A program made the position numbers and the translations under genes. Of a stretch of 28,487 nt of DNA, positions 1 through 7,268 are shown piece by piece. Position 1 is the stretch's first letter. Each line of letters opens with the position of its first letter. Source of the DNA: Caryophanales bacterium UBA2298 (GTDB lineage: Bacteria; Bacillota_I; Bacilli_A; Izemoplasmatales; Hujiaoplasmataceae); contig DDWA01000028.1 of assembly GCA_002345425.1 (NCBI GenBank), positions 4,281-32,767 of the forward strand, written 5' to 3'. The notes under the pieces were generated by a model. The model was given only the letters and a program-made list of their open reading frames with translations. It was not told the origin of the DNA and searched no databases.

Positions 1-32
1 CCCTATTTTTAGGCAAAATAATAGCCTGAGAA

Positions 33-668
33 TTATAGTTCAGGCATTAGACAATGTTTGATTATTGGGCAGTTTTTGCAATTGGGCTTTCTAGCTGTAC
101 AAAAATATCTACCGAAAAAAATGAGTTTATGGTGAAGCGAGATCCATAATTCTTTAGGATACAATTTCATCAACTTTTCTTCTATAACTTTTGGTGATGA
201 ATTCACTTTAGCGAACCCTAATCTCATAGAAACTCTTGAAACATGAGTGTCAACAGCTATTCTTGGAATTTTATGCATTTCTGCTAAATAAACGTTTGCT
301 GTTTTTCTCCCAACTCCAGGTAGAGATTCTAATTCTTCCTGAGTTTTTGGTATAACTCCAGAAAATTCCTGCAAAATTTTATTTGCCATTTTATGTAGAT
401 TACTAGCTTTATTTCTAAATAAGCCAAGGTTTTTTATATCACTTTCTAGGGTTTTAGTATCAGCTTTTGCAAAATCATTTAAATTCTTGTATTTAATAAA
501 CAGATTTTCTGTCACTTTATTGACAGATTGATCTGTAGTCTGAGCACTGAGCATAATTGCTGTTAGCAACTCATGATCTAATCTATAATTTAATTCACAA
601 CCGGCATTAGGGAATAATTTTGTGATTTCATCATAAATCTCTAGAGCGATTTCTTGCTTTTTTGTCAA
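33..668 (-). CDS. nth: Endonuclease III (DNA glycosylase/AP lyase)
   Basis: Base-excision repair enzyme that removes oxidised pyrimidines and nicks at abasic sites in the nucleoid. The 211-residue protein has the normal family length. The helix-hairpin-helix LPGVGRKTA lies at about residues 116-124, with catalytic Lys122 and catalytic Asp140 (in VDTHVSR). The C-terminal [4Fe-4S] loop is intact as C-X6-C-X2-C-X5-C at Cys190, 197, 200 and 206. The start codon is TTG, overlapping the TGA stop of the upstream dnaD-like gene as TTGA, so translation is probably coupled. The nearest purine-rich site (AAAGGA) is about 12 bases upstream, a rather long spacing. The dnaD-nth pairing is also known in Bacillus. 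This is the last gene of the plsX-rnc-dnaD-nth run, and no terminator is visible before the window edge. Confidence 0.95.
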   Translation of the reverse strand: MTKKQEIALEIYDEITKLFPNAGCELNYRLDHELLTAIMLSAQTTDQSVNKVTENLFIKYKNLNDFAKADTKTLESDIKNLGLFRNKASNLHKMANKILQEFSGVIPKTQEELESLPGVGRKTANVYLAEMHKIPRIAVDTHVSRVSMRLGFAKVNSSPKVIEEKLMKLYPKELWISLHHKLIFFGRYFCTARKPNCKNCPIIKHCLMPEL

Positions 669-1318
669 GATTCTAAAAAATCCTTTAGAACTTGAGATTT
701 CTTTTTGCCGGTCTTTCGAACTTTTACATCTTGATTTACTTGACGTTTTTTTAAGAGAACACTATCTAGGTAACTAACTGAGTACCTATTGGCTTTAATT
801 GCTGCTAATACAGCGTCTTTAATATCTTCCTTAGTATATTTAAATTCATGAATCCATTTTATTATTAATTCAACTTCAAGTGGCTTTAATTGTTTTTGAA
901 AGTTTCGTTCAAGTAATTCAACTACTTCATCTTCTAAAGTATCATAATGATTTTCTGTAGTCATCATTTCATCAAGGACTTTTCCTTGATAGTATTCGAG
1001 AATCCTTCGGTAAGTTAAGTCAATATCAAAACTCTCCTTTTGTTTACCGTTTTGGCCTTTTATCAAAACAAAGTTAAGGTATTTTTTCTTCATTAATTCG
1101 TCCATTAACAGCACTGCTTCTTCTTCAGAAATAGTCAGTTTTTTTGTTAATATTTTAGGTGTTACAAAATGGATATCTTTTGTTTTTAAGGCGTTTAACT
1201 CCATCAATAAAAAAGCTTCTAATTCCGTTAAGCCTAAATCTTTATATGTTTTCTTTAGAAGTTTGTCGAAATCAACTATGCCCTCGTTAATCATTTTTTT
1301 CAAAATCAATACTTCCAT
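665..1318 (-). CDS. dnaD: DnaD-family replication initiation/primosome protein
   Basis: DnaD helps DnaA and DnaB load the replicative helicase at oriC and at restart sites in Firmicutes. This 217-residue protein matches the family layout: an N-terminal winged-helix/oligomerisation region (about 1-110), then a C-terminal DnaD domain (about 125-195) with the helical stretch ending in YLDSVLLKK (183-191), then a Lys/Arg-rich tail. The family motif is normally YIxxILxxW; here the terminal Trp is Lys191, which is unusual. ATG start 9 bases after the rnc stop, with a weak site (AGGGCG) upstream; it overlaps nth by four bases. Placement beside nth, as in Bacillus, supports the call. The N-terminal half is too diverged to assign confidently from sequence alone. 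Confidence 0.82.
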   Translation of the reverse strand: MEVLILKKMINEGIVDFDKLLKKTYKDLGLTELEAFLLMELNALKTKDIHFVTPKILTKKLTISEEEAVLLMDELMKKKYLNFVLIKGQNGKQKESFDIDLTYRRILEYYQGKVLDEMMTTENHYDTLEDEVVELLERNFQKQLKPLEVELIIKWIHEFKYTKEDIKDAVLAAIKANRYSVSYLDSVLLKKRQVNQDVKVRKTGKKKSQVLKDFLES

Positions 1319-1327
1319 GGTAACGCC

Positions 1328-2017
1328 CTACTTTTCTTTATTATTAGCTAACTTTTGCAAAGTAGCAAAAGCTGCATTCTGTTCGGCTTCTTTTTTGCTC
1401 TTACCTTTACCTTCACCCATGATTATATGTTCATCCATATATACTCTTGCAATGAACTCTTTATCATGAGCAGGACCTTTTTCAAAAATGATTTCATATT
1501 TTAAACTGCGTTTATCTGATTGGAGTAATTCTTGCAATTTGCTTTTATAATCGTTATCTTCTTTGTGTAAATTTTTTATTATATATGGAAATACTATTTT
1601 TTCAGTTACTTTATAAACTTCTTTTAAACCTTTATCAACATAGATAGCTCCAAGAAAAGCTTCGAAAGCATCTGCAAGTAAAGCGGGTTTCTCTCTACCG
1701 CCAGATAATTCTTCTCCTTTACCCAATAACAAATATTCACCTAAATTAAATGCTTTGGCATAATTATAAAGAGCTTCTTCACAAACTTCTTGAGCTCTTT
1801 TTTTTGTTAAAATACCTTCTGATTCAGGAATATGATCATATAAAAATTTACCAACAATTAAATCTAATACAGCATCACCAATAAATTCAAGTCTTTCATT
1901 ACTTAGACGATTGTTTTCATTAGCATATGAAGAATGTGTCATAGCTCTAACTAAAAGGTTATAATCATTAAAATTTAGATTAAACATCATTTCTAAATCT
2001 TTGATATTTCTACTCAT
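1328..2017 (-). CDS. rnc: Ribonuclease III
   Basis: Double-strand-specific endoribonuclease for rRNA processing and decay of structured mRNA. The 229-residue protein has a complete catalytic domain with signature ERLEFIGDAVLDL (41-53) carrying Glu44 and Asp48, and a second metal-ligand segment LLADAFEAFLGA with Asp116 and Glu119. A C-terminal double-stranded-RNA-binding domain (about 154-226) ends in the basic GKGKSKKEAEQNAA helix. The ATG start lies inside the 3' end of plsX, giving an 8-base overlap (ATGAGTAG), so expression is likely coupled. In B. subtilis fabD, fabG and acpP separate plsX from rnc; here they are directly joined. Confidence 0.97.
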   Translation of the reverse strand: MSRNIKDLEMMFNLNFNDYNLLVRAMTHSSYANENNRLSNERLEFIGDAVLDLIVGKFLYDHIPESEGILTKKRAQEVCEEALYNYAKAFNLGEYLLLGKGEELSGGREKPALLADAFEAFLGAIYVDKGLKEVYKVTEKIVFPYIIKNLHKEDNDYKSKLQELLQSDKRSLKYEIIFEKGPAHDKEFIARVYMDEHIIMGEGKGKSKKEAEQNAAFATLQKLANNKEK

Positions 2018-3020
2018 CTTCCATATCCTTTTGTGTATCTATATATTCTTTAACTGTTTCAAAAACCTTTTCTCTTACGACATTGGCAGCTTGACGGATA
2101 CCATTATAAAAACCATAGGCTTTTGAAGCGCCTTGCGCTTTAATAACTGGTTTGTAAAGACCAAAAATTACTGCTCCCCCTATTTCTTCAACAGATAATT
2201 CCTTTTTAAAATCCTTAAGGTTTTTACGAGCAAGTAGACCAGCAATCTTTCCTCTTAAATTACTCATTAAATGCTTTTTAAGTAGTTTCCCCATTCCTTT
2301 TGCGGCACCTTCAACTGATTTCATAACAATGTTAGCAGTAAATCCGTCGCTTATCAAAATATCACAAGGAGGATCTAGAACTTCTTTAGGTTCAACATTG
2401 CCATAAAAATCGAATAAATCAGTTTCTTTAAAAAGCTTAAAGACTTCTCGATCGAATTCTCTTCCTTTTCCATCTTCTGTACCAATATTTATCAATCCAA
2501 CTTTAGGATTTTCAATATTGAAAAGTTTTTGCGCATAAATCTTTGCAAAATAAGCTTGCTGTAACATATATTCTGGTTTAATGCTAAGATTAGCTCCAGC
2601 ATCCAAAAGAATTGTTTGCCCTCCATTAACTGTAGGCAAAATTGGTGCTATTGCGGTTCTTTTAAAGCCTTTCATTCTTCTTACCAAAATATGAGCCCCG
2701 GCTATTAAAGCTTGAGTAGCACCACTAGATACAACGGCATCGCTTTCATCTGTTCTTAAACTAGATAAAGCTACAACCATAGAAGAATCTTTGTGATTTT
2801 TTATTGCTTGAATCGGGTTTTTCTCCCCCATAGGAATAACATATTTTGCATCAATAACATTGATTCTCGTAGAATCAGTTAAATATTGAGATATAATCTC
2901 CGTGTCACCATAAAGAGTAATCTCGATATCCTTAATATTTTTTATCGCTAGCATTGCTCCTTCTATTTGTTCTTTAGGGGCAAAATCTCCACCCATAGCA
3001 TCTACGCCAATTTTAATCAT
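2010..3020 (-). CDS. plsX: Phosphate acyltransferase PlsX
   Basis: Peripheral membrane enzyme that interconverts acyl-ACP and acyl-phosphate; acyl-phosphate is the donor for PlsY in phosphatidic acid synthesis. The N-terminus IGVDAMGGDFAP (4-15) is the family hallmark, and the conserved DAGANLSIKPEYM region and the EEIGGAVIFG segment near the C-terminus are present. Length (336) is typical. The ATG start follows AGAGGTG at normal spacing. Downstream rnc overlaps by 8 bases. A candidate extended -10 lies in the 36-base gap after recG. With fakA two genes upstream, the locus has two of the enzymes that feed exogenous or endogenous fatty acids into phospholipids. fapR, fabD, fabG and acpP are absent from the neighbourhood. 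Confidence 0.97.
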   Translation of the reverse strand: MIKIGVDAMGGDFAPKEQIEGAMLAIKNIKDIEITLYGDTEIISQYLTDSTRINVIDAKYVIPMGEKNPIQAIKNHKDSSMVVALSSLRTDESDAVVSSGATQALIAGAHILVRRMKGFKRTAIAPILPTVNGGQTILLDAGANLSIKPEYMLQQAYFAKIYAQKLFNIENPKVGLINIGTEDGKGREFDREVFKLFKETDLFDFYGNVEPKEVLDPPCDILISDGFTANIVMKSVEGAAKGMGKLLKKHLMSNLRGKIAGLLARKNLKDFKKELSVEEIGGAVIFGLYKPVIKAQGASKAYGFYNGIRQAANVVREKVFETVKEYIDTQKDMEDE

Positions 3021-3043
3021 AAATTAACACCTCTTATTTATAA

Positions 3044-3052
3044 AGTATATCA
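3044..3052 (-). promoter_or_regulatory. Candidate plsX promoter (extended -10)
   Basis: On the minus strand the gap between recG and plsX reads TGATATACT, that is TGn followed by the hexamer TATACT, about 20-25 bases before the plsX start. No convincing -35 is seen at 17 bases. It would let plsX-rnc-dnaD-nth be transcribed apart from recG. Confidence 0.45.
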
Positions 3053-3056
3053 TAGT

Positions 3057-5051
3057 TTAATCTAAATTATAAGAATCAATTGTTTTTAAAACTTGTGAAA
3101 CTAACCTTTTGGAAATAGGATCATTTTTGGATAATAATATTTTAGCATCTTCAAAAGCAAAATCTCGAAGTTCAATATCATTGATAATATTAGCGAACCG
3201 AAAATTAGGCACTCCAGATTGCATACTTCCAAAAACTTCTCCCGGACCTCTTATAGCAAGATCATACTCGCTGATTTCAAAACCATCATTTGTCGTTTCT
3301 AAAATTTTTAGTCTTTCAGTTTCCTCAAGCAAATCATTTACTACCAAGAAACAATGAGCAGAGAAATCATTTCTCCCTATCCTACCTCTTAATTGGTGTA
3401 CTTGAGCTAAACCAAATGCATTTGCGTTAAAGATTATCATTGTTGAAGCATTTCTAATATTAACACCAACTTCAACTACGGTTGTTGAAATTAAAATCTG
3501 AGTTTGATTATCGTAAAACTTATTCAATACTTTTGTTTTCTCAATATCGGCCATTTTGCCATGCAAGATATCTGTTTTAGCCGTTGCAAACCGTTTATTG
3601 ATAATATTTATCGCTTCTTCAACAGCAATATGATTGCGATTTTCATTATATTCGATAAGTGGACAGATAACATAAATCTGACGATTCTTTTTCAACTCAT
3701 CTTCAATTACTTTAAAAGCAAATTCTAACTCTTCAAAATCAATTATCTTTGTTTCAATATTTTTTCTATTACTTGGTTTTTCTCTAATAGTGGAAACTTC
3801 AGTATTTTCAAACAGTGAGATTGCAAGGGTTCTTGGAATGGGCGTGGCGCTCATCATTAAGATATCAGGATTGATACCTTTTTGTCTGATTACTTTTCTT
3901 TGTCTAACACCAAAACGTTGTTGCTCATCTATTACAACAAATCCAAGATTGTCAAATGTAATCTCATCTTGAAGTAAGCTATGAGTACCGATTATTATGT
4001 CAATTATATGATTTTTAACATCACTAATGATATTTCTGCTTTCTGAAGGAGTGGTATCACTAGTCAACAAAGCAATTTTAACGTTAAATTTATTTAGATA
4101 ACTTGTGAAAGTATCATAGTGTTGCTTTGCCAAAACTAATGTCGGAGCTAGAATTGCGACTTGATAATGTGCGGTCACCACAGCATAAGAACTGATAATA
4201 GCGACAATAGTTTTTCCTGATCCTACATCACCTTGTAATAAACGGTTCATTCTTGAATCTTTTTTGAAATCTATAAATATCTCATTTGTAACTTGTTTTT
4301 GATCATTGGTCATTTCAAAAGGCAATGTTGCGATAAGTTCTTTAACCTTCAATAAATCGTAATTCTTTTTGGGAGTAAAAATCCTTTCATTAAGTTTTTT
4401 AATTGCTTCTACCTTTATTGCAAACATCAAGAATTCTTCATAAGCCATTCGCTTTATTGCTAAATTAACGTCAGATAAATCTTCAGGTTTGTGGATTTTC
4501 TTTAGAATATTATTGATATTAGAAAATTTATGCTTATTTTTAAGATATTCAGGTAAGTTATCAGTTAATTCGCACCCATAATTTAGAATGTTTTCGATAA
4601 TATTACTAACTCTATACTCTGTGATTTCATTTAAGTTATAGATGGGAATAATACCCTCTTTGTAATTGCTATAAAATACTATATTACTGGCCGAAAAGCT
4701 ATTATAATTTTTTAAGAATTTTCCAGTTATAACTATTTCATTACCGGGATTTATTGAATTTGCTAAGTACTCTCTGTTAAAGATAGCCACACCAAAACTA
4801 ATATTGTTGGATTTTACCAAAAAAGTAAGTTTAGTCAGTCTTTTTCGAATGTAATATAGTTTTGGTTTACTTTTGACTTCTACTCTCAATGATAAGTTTT
4901 TATCTAACTCGCGATTTTCTATATAATCCAGTGTATTTATTTCATATTTTTTAGGAAAGCAAAAAAGCATGTCTTCTACAGTCATGATTTTAAGTTCATG
5001 TAATTTAGATAGAGTTACTTTTCCTACTCCTTTTATTTCACTTAACTTCAT
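3057..5051 (-). CDS. recG: ATP-dependent DNA helicase RecG
   Basis: Branched-DNA helicase that regresses stalled forks and processes Holliday-like junctions. Order of parts: N-terminal wedge/OB domain (about 50-125), Walker A GDVGSGKT (274-281), Walker B DEQQ (375-378), SATPIPRT (401-408), and the C-terminal helicase lobe with QLRGRIGR followed by the TRG-like segment ISEYDLAIRGPGE. Length (664) is slightly below the usual 680-690. Motif II is normally DEQH in RecG; here it is DEQQ (Gln378). ATG start with a modest upstream site. It has its own likely promoter next to the fakA terminator and sits between fakA and plsX, as in the Bacillus ylo region but without the sda and fapR genes. Confidence 0.97.
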   Translation of the reverse strand: MKLSEIKGVGKVTLSKLHELKIMTVEDMLFCFPKKYEINTLDYIENRELDKNLSLRVEVKSKPKLYYIRKRLTKLTFLVKSNNISFGVAIFNREYLANSINPGNEIVITGKFLKNYNSFSASNIVFYSNYKEGIIPIYNLNEITEYRVSNIIENILNYGCELTDNLPEYLKNKHKFSNINNILKKIHKPEDLSDVNLAIKRMAYEEFLMFAIKVEAIKKLNERIFTPKKNYDLLKVKELIATLPFEMTNDQKQVTNEIFIDFKKDSRMNRLLQGDVGSGKTIVAIISSYAVVTAHYQVAILAPTLVLAKQHYDTFTSYLNKFNVKIALLTSDTTPSESRNIISDVKNHIIDIIIGTHSLLQDEITFDNLGFVVIDEQQRFGVRQRKVIRQKGINPDILMMSATPIPRTLAISLFENTEVSTIREKPSNRKNIETKIIDFEELEFAFKVIEDELKKNRQIYVICPLIEYNENRNHIAVEEAINIINKRFATAKTDILHGKMADIEKTKVLNKFYDNQTQILISTTVVEVGVNIRNASTMIIFNANAFGLAQVHQLRGRIGRNDFSAHCFLVVNDLLEETERLKILETTNDGFEISEYDLAIRGPGEVFGSMQSGVPNFRFANIINDIELRDFAFEDAKILLSKNDPISKRLVSQVLKTIDSYNLD

Positions 5052-5091
5052 TTATCTTCTACTTCCTAAAAATTAATAAATTGCACAATTC

Positions 5092-5120
5092 ATTATATAA
5101 AAAAAAGAAGTATTGGACAA
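5092..5120 (-). promoter_or_regulatory. Candidate recG promoter
   Basis: Minus-strand -35 TTGTCC (5115-5120), a 17-base spacer and a consensus -10 TATAAT (5092-5097), about 35-40 bases before the recG ATG. The -35 lies in the loop and stem of the fakA terminator hairpin, so terminator and promoter share bases. Confidence 0.55.
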
Positions 5121-5129
5121 TACCTCTTT
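5099..5129 (-). terminator. Intrinsic terminator after fakA
   Basis: On the minus strand GAGGTATT (5126-5119), loop GTCC, AATACTTC (5114-5107) form an 8-bp stem with one G-U pair, followed by a run of eight T (5106-5099). It starts within ten bases of the fakA stop codon. Confidence 0.8.
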
Positions 5130-5136
5130 ATTAAAT

Positions 5137-6807
5137 TTACTCAACAGATATGATATAAGAATAAATGTCTTGCCCACCATTGATAACATCAACTTCTAAA
5201 CCAAATTCATCGTTGATAAAATCTAGCAAATCATCTACTTCAGATTTTTGAACATCTTTACCATACATAATTGTTACAATCTCAGAAGTTTCATCAGCTA
5301 TTTTCTTCATAAGTTCTTTAACAACAGTTTCTCTGTCTGGGTTTGTATTAACAATTTGACCATTAAAAATTCCCATAAAGTCATCTTTTGTAATATCTAT
5401 TCCGTTATTTTTTGAATCTCTTATCGCAAAGGTTACTTCACCTGTTTTAACTTTTTTAAGATATTCACTCATATCTTCGATATTGCTGTCGATTTCTTGA
5501 GTTGCATCAAACATGGTAAGAGCAGAATATCCTTGTGCAACAGTTTTTGCTTTTAAGACATGCAAATCTTTGTCTTCTATCATGTCGCGAGCTGTTTCTG
5601 CTGATAACATCACATTTTTATTGTTTGGTATAATTATTATGTGATCTGCATTAATTTGCTCAACAGCTTTAACGAAATCCTCTACAGAAGGATTCATGGT
5701 TTGTCCGCCATCAATAATGTAATCACAGCCCATTTCAATGAATGTTTCCTTTAAGCCTTTGCCATTAACAACAGCTACAATCGCATATTTCTTCTTGATT
5801 TTTGGAGCTACAGATAAACTATGATCATGGCCACAATCGCAATCGTCTTGCAAATCTGCTTCTTGATGAATTAATACCTCTGTATGTTGCAAGTTCATAT
5901 TCTCAATTTTCAAATTAACGAAGAACCCGAAATGTTGTGCTAAATTCAAAACATCACCAGGAGTTTGTGTATGAATGTGAACCTTTAAAATGTTTTCGTC
6001 TTGAACAACAACTAGAGAGTTTCCTAGTGGTGAAATCATGTCAATGAAATCTTTTTGTGAAAATTCACTCATTTTTTCAATTTGCATAATAAATTCTGTA
6101 CAATAACCGAAATCTTCACCCTCTTCATGTTTGTAATTAGTTAAGTCGACTTTATAATCGCCAGAAGGTTCTTGTTTATCTTCGTAAGTTTTACCCAATA
6201 AGCCATCTCTCATACCTTCTATAATTTCTATGAAACCAGCACCACCAGAATCAATAACACCAACTTCTTTTAAAACTGGTAATAAATCTGGTGTTCTTTT
6301 GAGAGACTCATGTAACTCTTTAATATATAATTCGAATAGTTCTTCAAAATCTTCAACATCTTCAAAAACCGAAATTGCTTCATCAGCCCCTTCTCTAGAA
6401 ACTGTAAGCATTGTTCCTTCAACAGGATGAATTACAGCTGAATAAGCTTGTTCAACTCCGCTTCTCAACGCATGCGCAAAATCTTCAACATTAATTTCAT
6501 CTTTTTCAACTAAACTTTTTGCAACACCGCTAAACAGTTGAGATAAAATAACTCCACTGTTACCTCTAGCTCCCATTAACATTCCCCTTGATAAAGCTTT
6601 TGCAACTTTGCCAATTGAAGTTTCATCAGATTGTCTAATGGCATTAGCGCCGGCAGACATAGTTGCTGACATATTAGATCCAGTATCTCCATCAGGAACA
6701 GGAAATACATTTAAATCGTTAATTCTATTCATATTGTTTTTTAATTTTACACTACCATTAATAATCAAATCTCTAAATAACTTACCATCAATTTTATTCG
6801 TAGACAT
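5137..6807 (-). CDS. fakA: Fatty acid kinase FakA (DAK2/DegV-associated, YloV family)
   Basis: ATP-dependent kinase that phosphorylates fatty acids bound to a FakB (DegV-family) partner, giving acyl-phosphate for PlsX/PlsY. The start is placed at MSTNKIDG (556 residues) because AGGAG lies 8 bases upstream and the promoter -10 (6881-6886) is downstream of the longer open frame's first codon. The N-terminal DAK2 kinase domain has NDLNVFPVPDGDTGSN with Asp39 and Asp41, and GARGNSGV near 80-86. In the middle domain Cys236, His277 and His279 resemble the zinc-binding set described for this family. An odd CDCGHDHS insert (323-330) sits before the C-terminal domain. No fakB is in the window. No yloU/asp23-like gene precedes it, unlike Bacillus. 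Divergent from rpmB. Confidence 0.95.
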   Translation of the reverse strand: MSTNKIDGKLFRDLIINGSVKLKNNMNRINDLNVFPVPDGDTGSNMSATMSAGANAIRQSDETSIGKVAKALSRGMLMGARGNSGVILSQLFSGVAKSLVEKDEINVEDFAHALRSGVEQAYSAVIHPVEGTMLTVSREGADEAISVFEDVEDFEELFELYIKELHESLKRTPDLLPVLKEVGVIDSGGAGFIEIIEGMRDGLLGKTYEDKQEPSGDYKVDLTNYKHEEGEDFGYCTEFIMQIEKMSEFSQKDFIDMISPLGNSLVVVQDENILKVHIHTQTPGDVLNLAQHFGFFVNLKIENMNLQHTEVLIHQEADLQDDCDCGHDHSLSVAPKIKKKYAIVAVVNGKGLKETFIEMGCDYIIDGGQTMNPSVEDFVKAVEQINADHIIIIPNNKNVMLSAETARDMIEDKDLHVLKAKTVAQGYSALTMFDATQEIDSNIEDMSEYLKKVKTGEVTFAIRDSKNNGIDITKDDFMGIFNGQIVNTNPDRETVVKELMKKIADETSEIVTIMYGKDVQKSEVDDLLDFINDEFGLEVDVINGGQDIYSYIISVE

Positions 6808-6880
6808 ATTAAATACTCCTTTAATTTTGTTTGGATATTTCATGTTAGACAATTTTTTAAAATTCAAAAAAAGCAATAGC

Positions 6881-6909
6881 ATTATAACATAAGCATTTAA
6901 AAAAATCAA
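6881..6909 (-). promoter_or_regulatory. fakA promoter
   Basis: Minus strand: -35 TTGATT (6904-6909), a 17-base spacer ending in TGT, -10 TATAAT (6881-6886). This is an extended -10 with near-consensus -35. Transcription would start near 6874, about 65 bases before the fakA ATG. Confidence 0.8.
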
Positions 6910-6956
6910 TTATTTTGAATACACATGACGTAAACATAAATTTAATAATATTTTTC

Positions 6957-6984
6957 TTGCAATTTTACGTATATATGATAAAAT
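6957..6984 (+). promoter_or_regulatory. rpmB promoter
   Basis: Plus strand: -35 TTGCAA (6957-6962), a 16-base spacer ending in TGA, -10 TAAAAT (6979-6984). A ribosome binding site GGAGTG (7012-7017) precedes the rpmB ATG by five bases. The fakA and rpmB promoters fire away from each other within about 100 bases. Confidence 0.8.
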
Positions 6985-7022
6985 AGTACTGCTGAAATCT
7001 TTAGAAGAAACGGAGTGATATC

Positions 7023-7214
7023 ATGCCTAGAGTATGCAGTGTAACAGGTAAAAAATTTATGACTGGTAACAACCGTTCACATTCTTTGCACGCTACAAAA
7101 AAACAATGGAAAGCAAATTTACAAAAAGTTAGAATTATTGATGAAGATGGTCAAGTAAAACGTGTATACGTTTCTGCTAGAGCGTTAAAGTCTGGTAAAG
7201 TACAAAGAGCTTAA
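7023..7214 (+). CDS. rpmB: 50S ribosomal protein L28
   Basis: Large-subunit ribosomal protein. The 63-residue product is recognisable from VCSVTGKKFMTGNNRSHS at the N-terminus, the conserved ATKKQWKANLQKVRI core (about 24-38) and the terminal VSARALKSGKV. It has a single Cys, so it is the non-zinc-ribbon form of L28. It is monocistronic with its own extended -10 promoter and a strong hairpin terminator. It faces the opposite way from all neighbours, an arrangement also found for rpmB in the corresponding Bacillus region. Confidence 0.98.
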   Translation: MPRVCSVTGKKFMTGNNRSHSLHATKKQWKANLQKVRIIDEDGQVKRVYVSARALKSGKVQRA

Positions 7215-7237
7215 ATTTTTAACCAAATACATTAAAG

Positions 7238-7263
7238 GAAAAGCAGATTAAATCTGCTTTTTT
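7238..7263 (+). terminator. rpmB terminator, probably bidirectional
   Basis: AGCAGAT (7242-7248), loop TAA, ATCTGCT (7252-7258), flanked by A-rich sequence on the left and TTTTTT on the right, so a stem of up to 11 bp. Read on the minus strand it is also followed by TTTTCC. The converging protease gene stops at 7269, so one hairpin probably ends both transcripts. Confidence 0.85.
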
Positions 7264-7268
7264 CTTTT

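Noticed and set aside
9..27. Hairpin AGGC...GCCT after nth as a terminator
   Set aside because: The stem is only four base pairs and no T run follows in the minus-strand direction.
6808..6909. 34-codon N-terminal extension of fakA
   Set aside because: The promoter -10 and predicted transcript start lie inside it, AGGAG precedes the downstream ATG at proper spacing, and the shorter protein matches family length.
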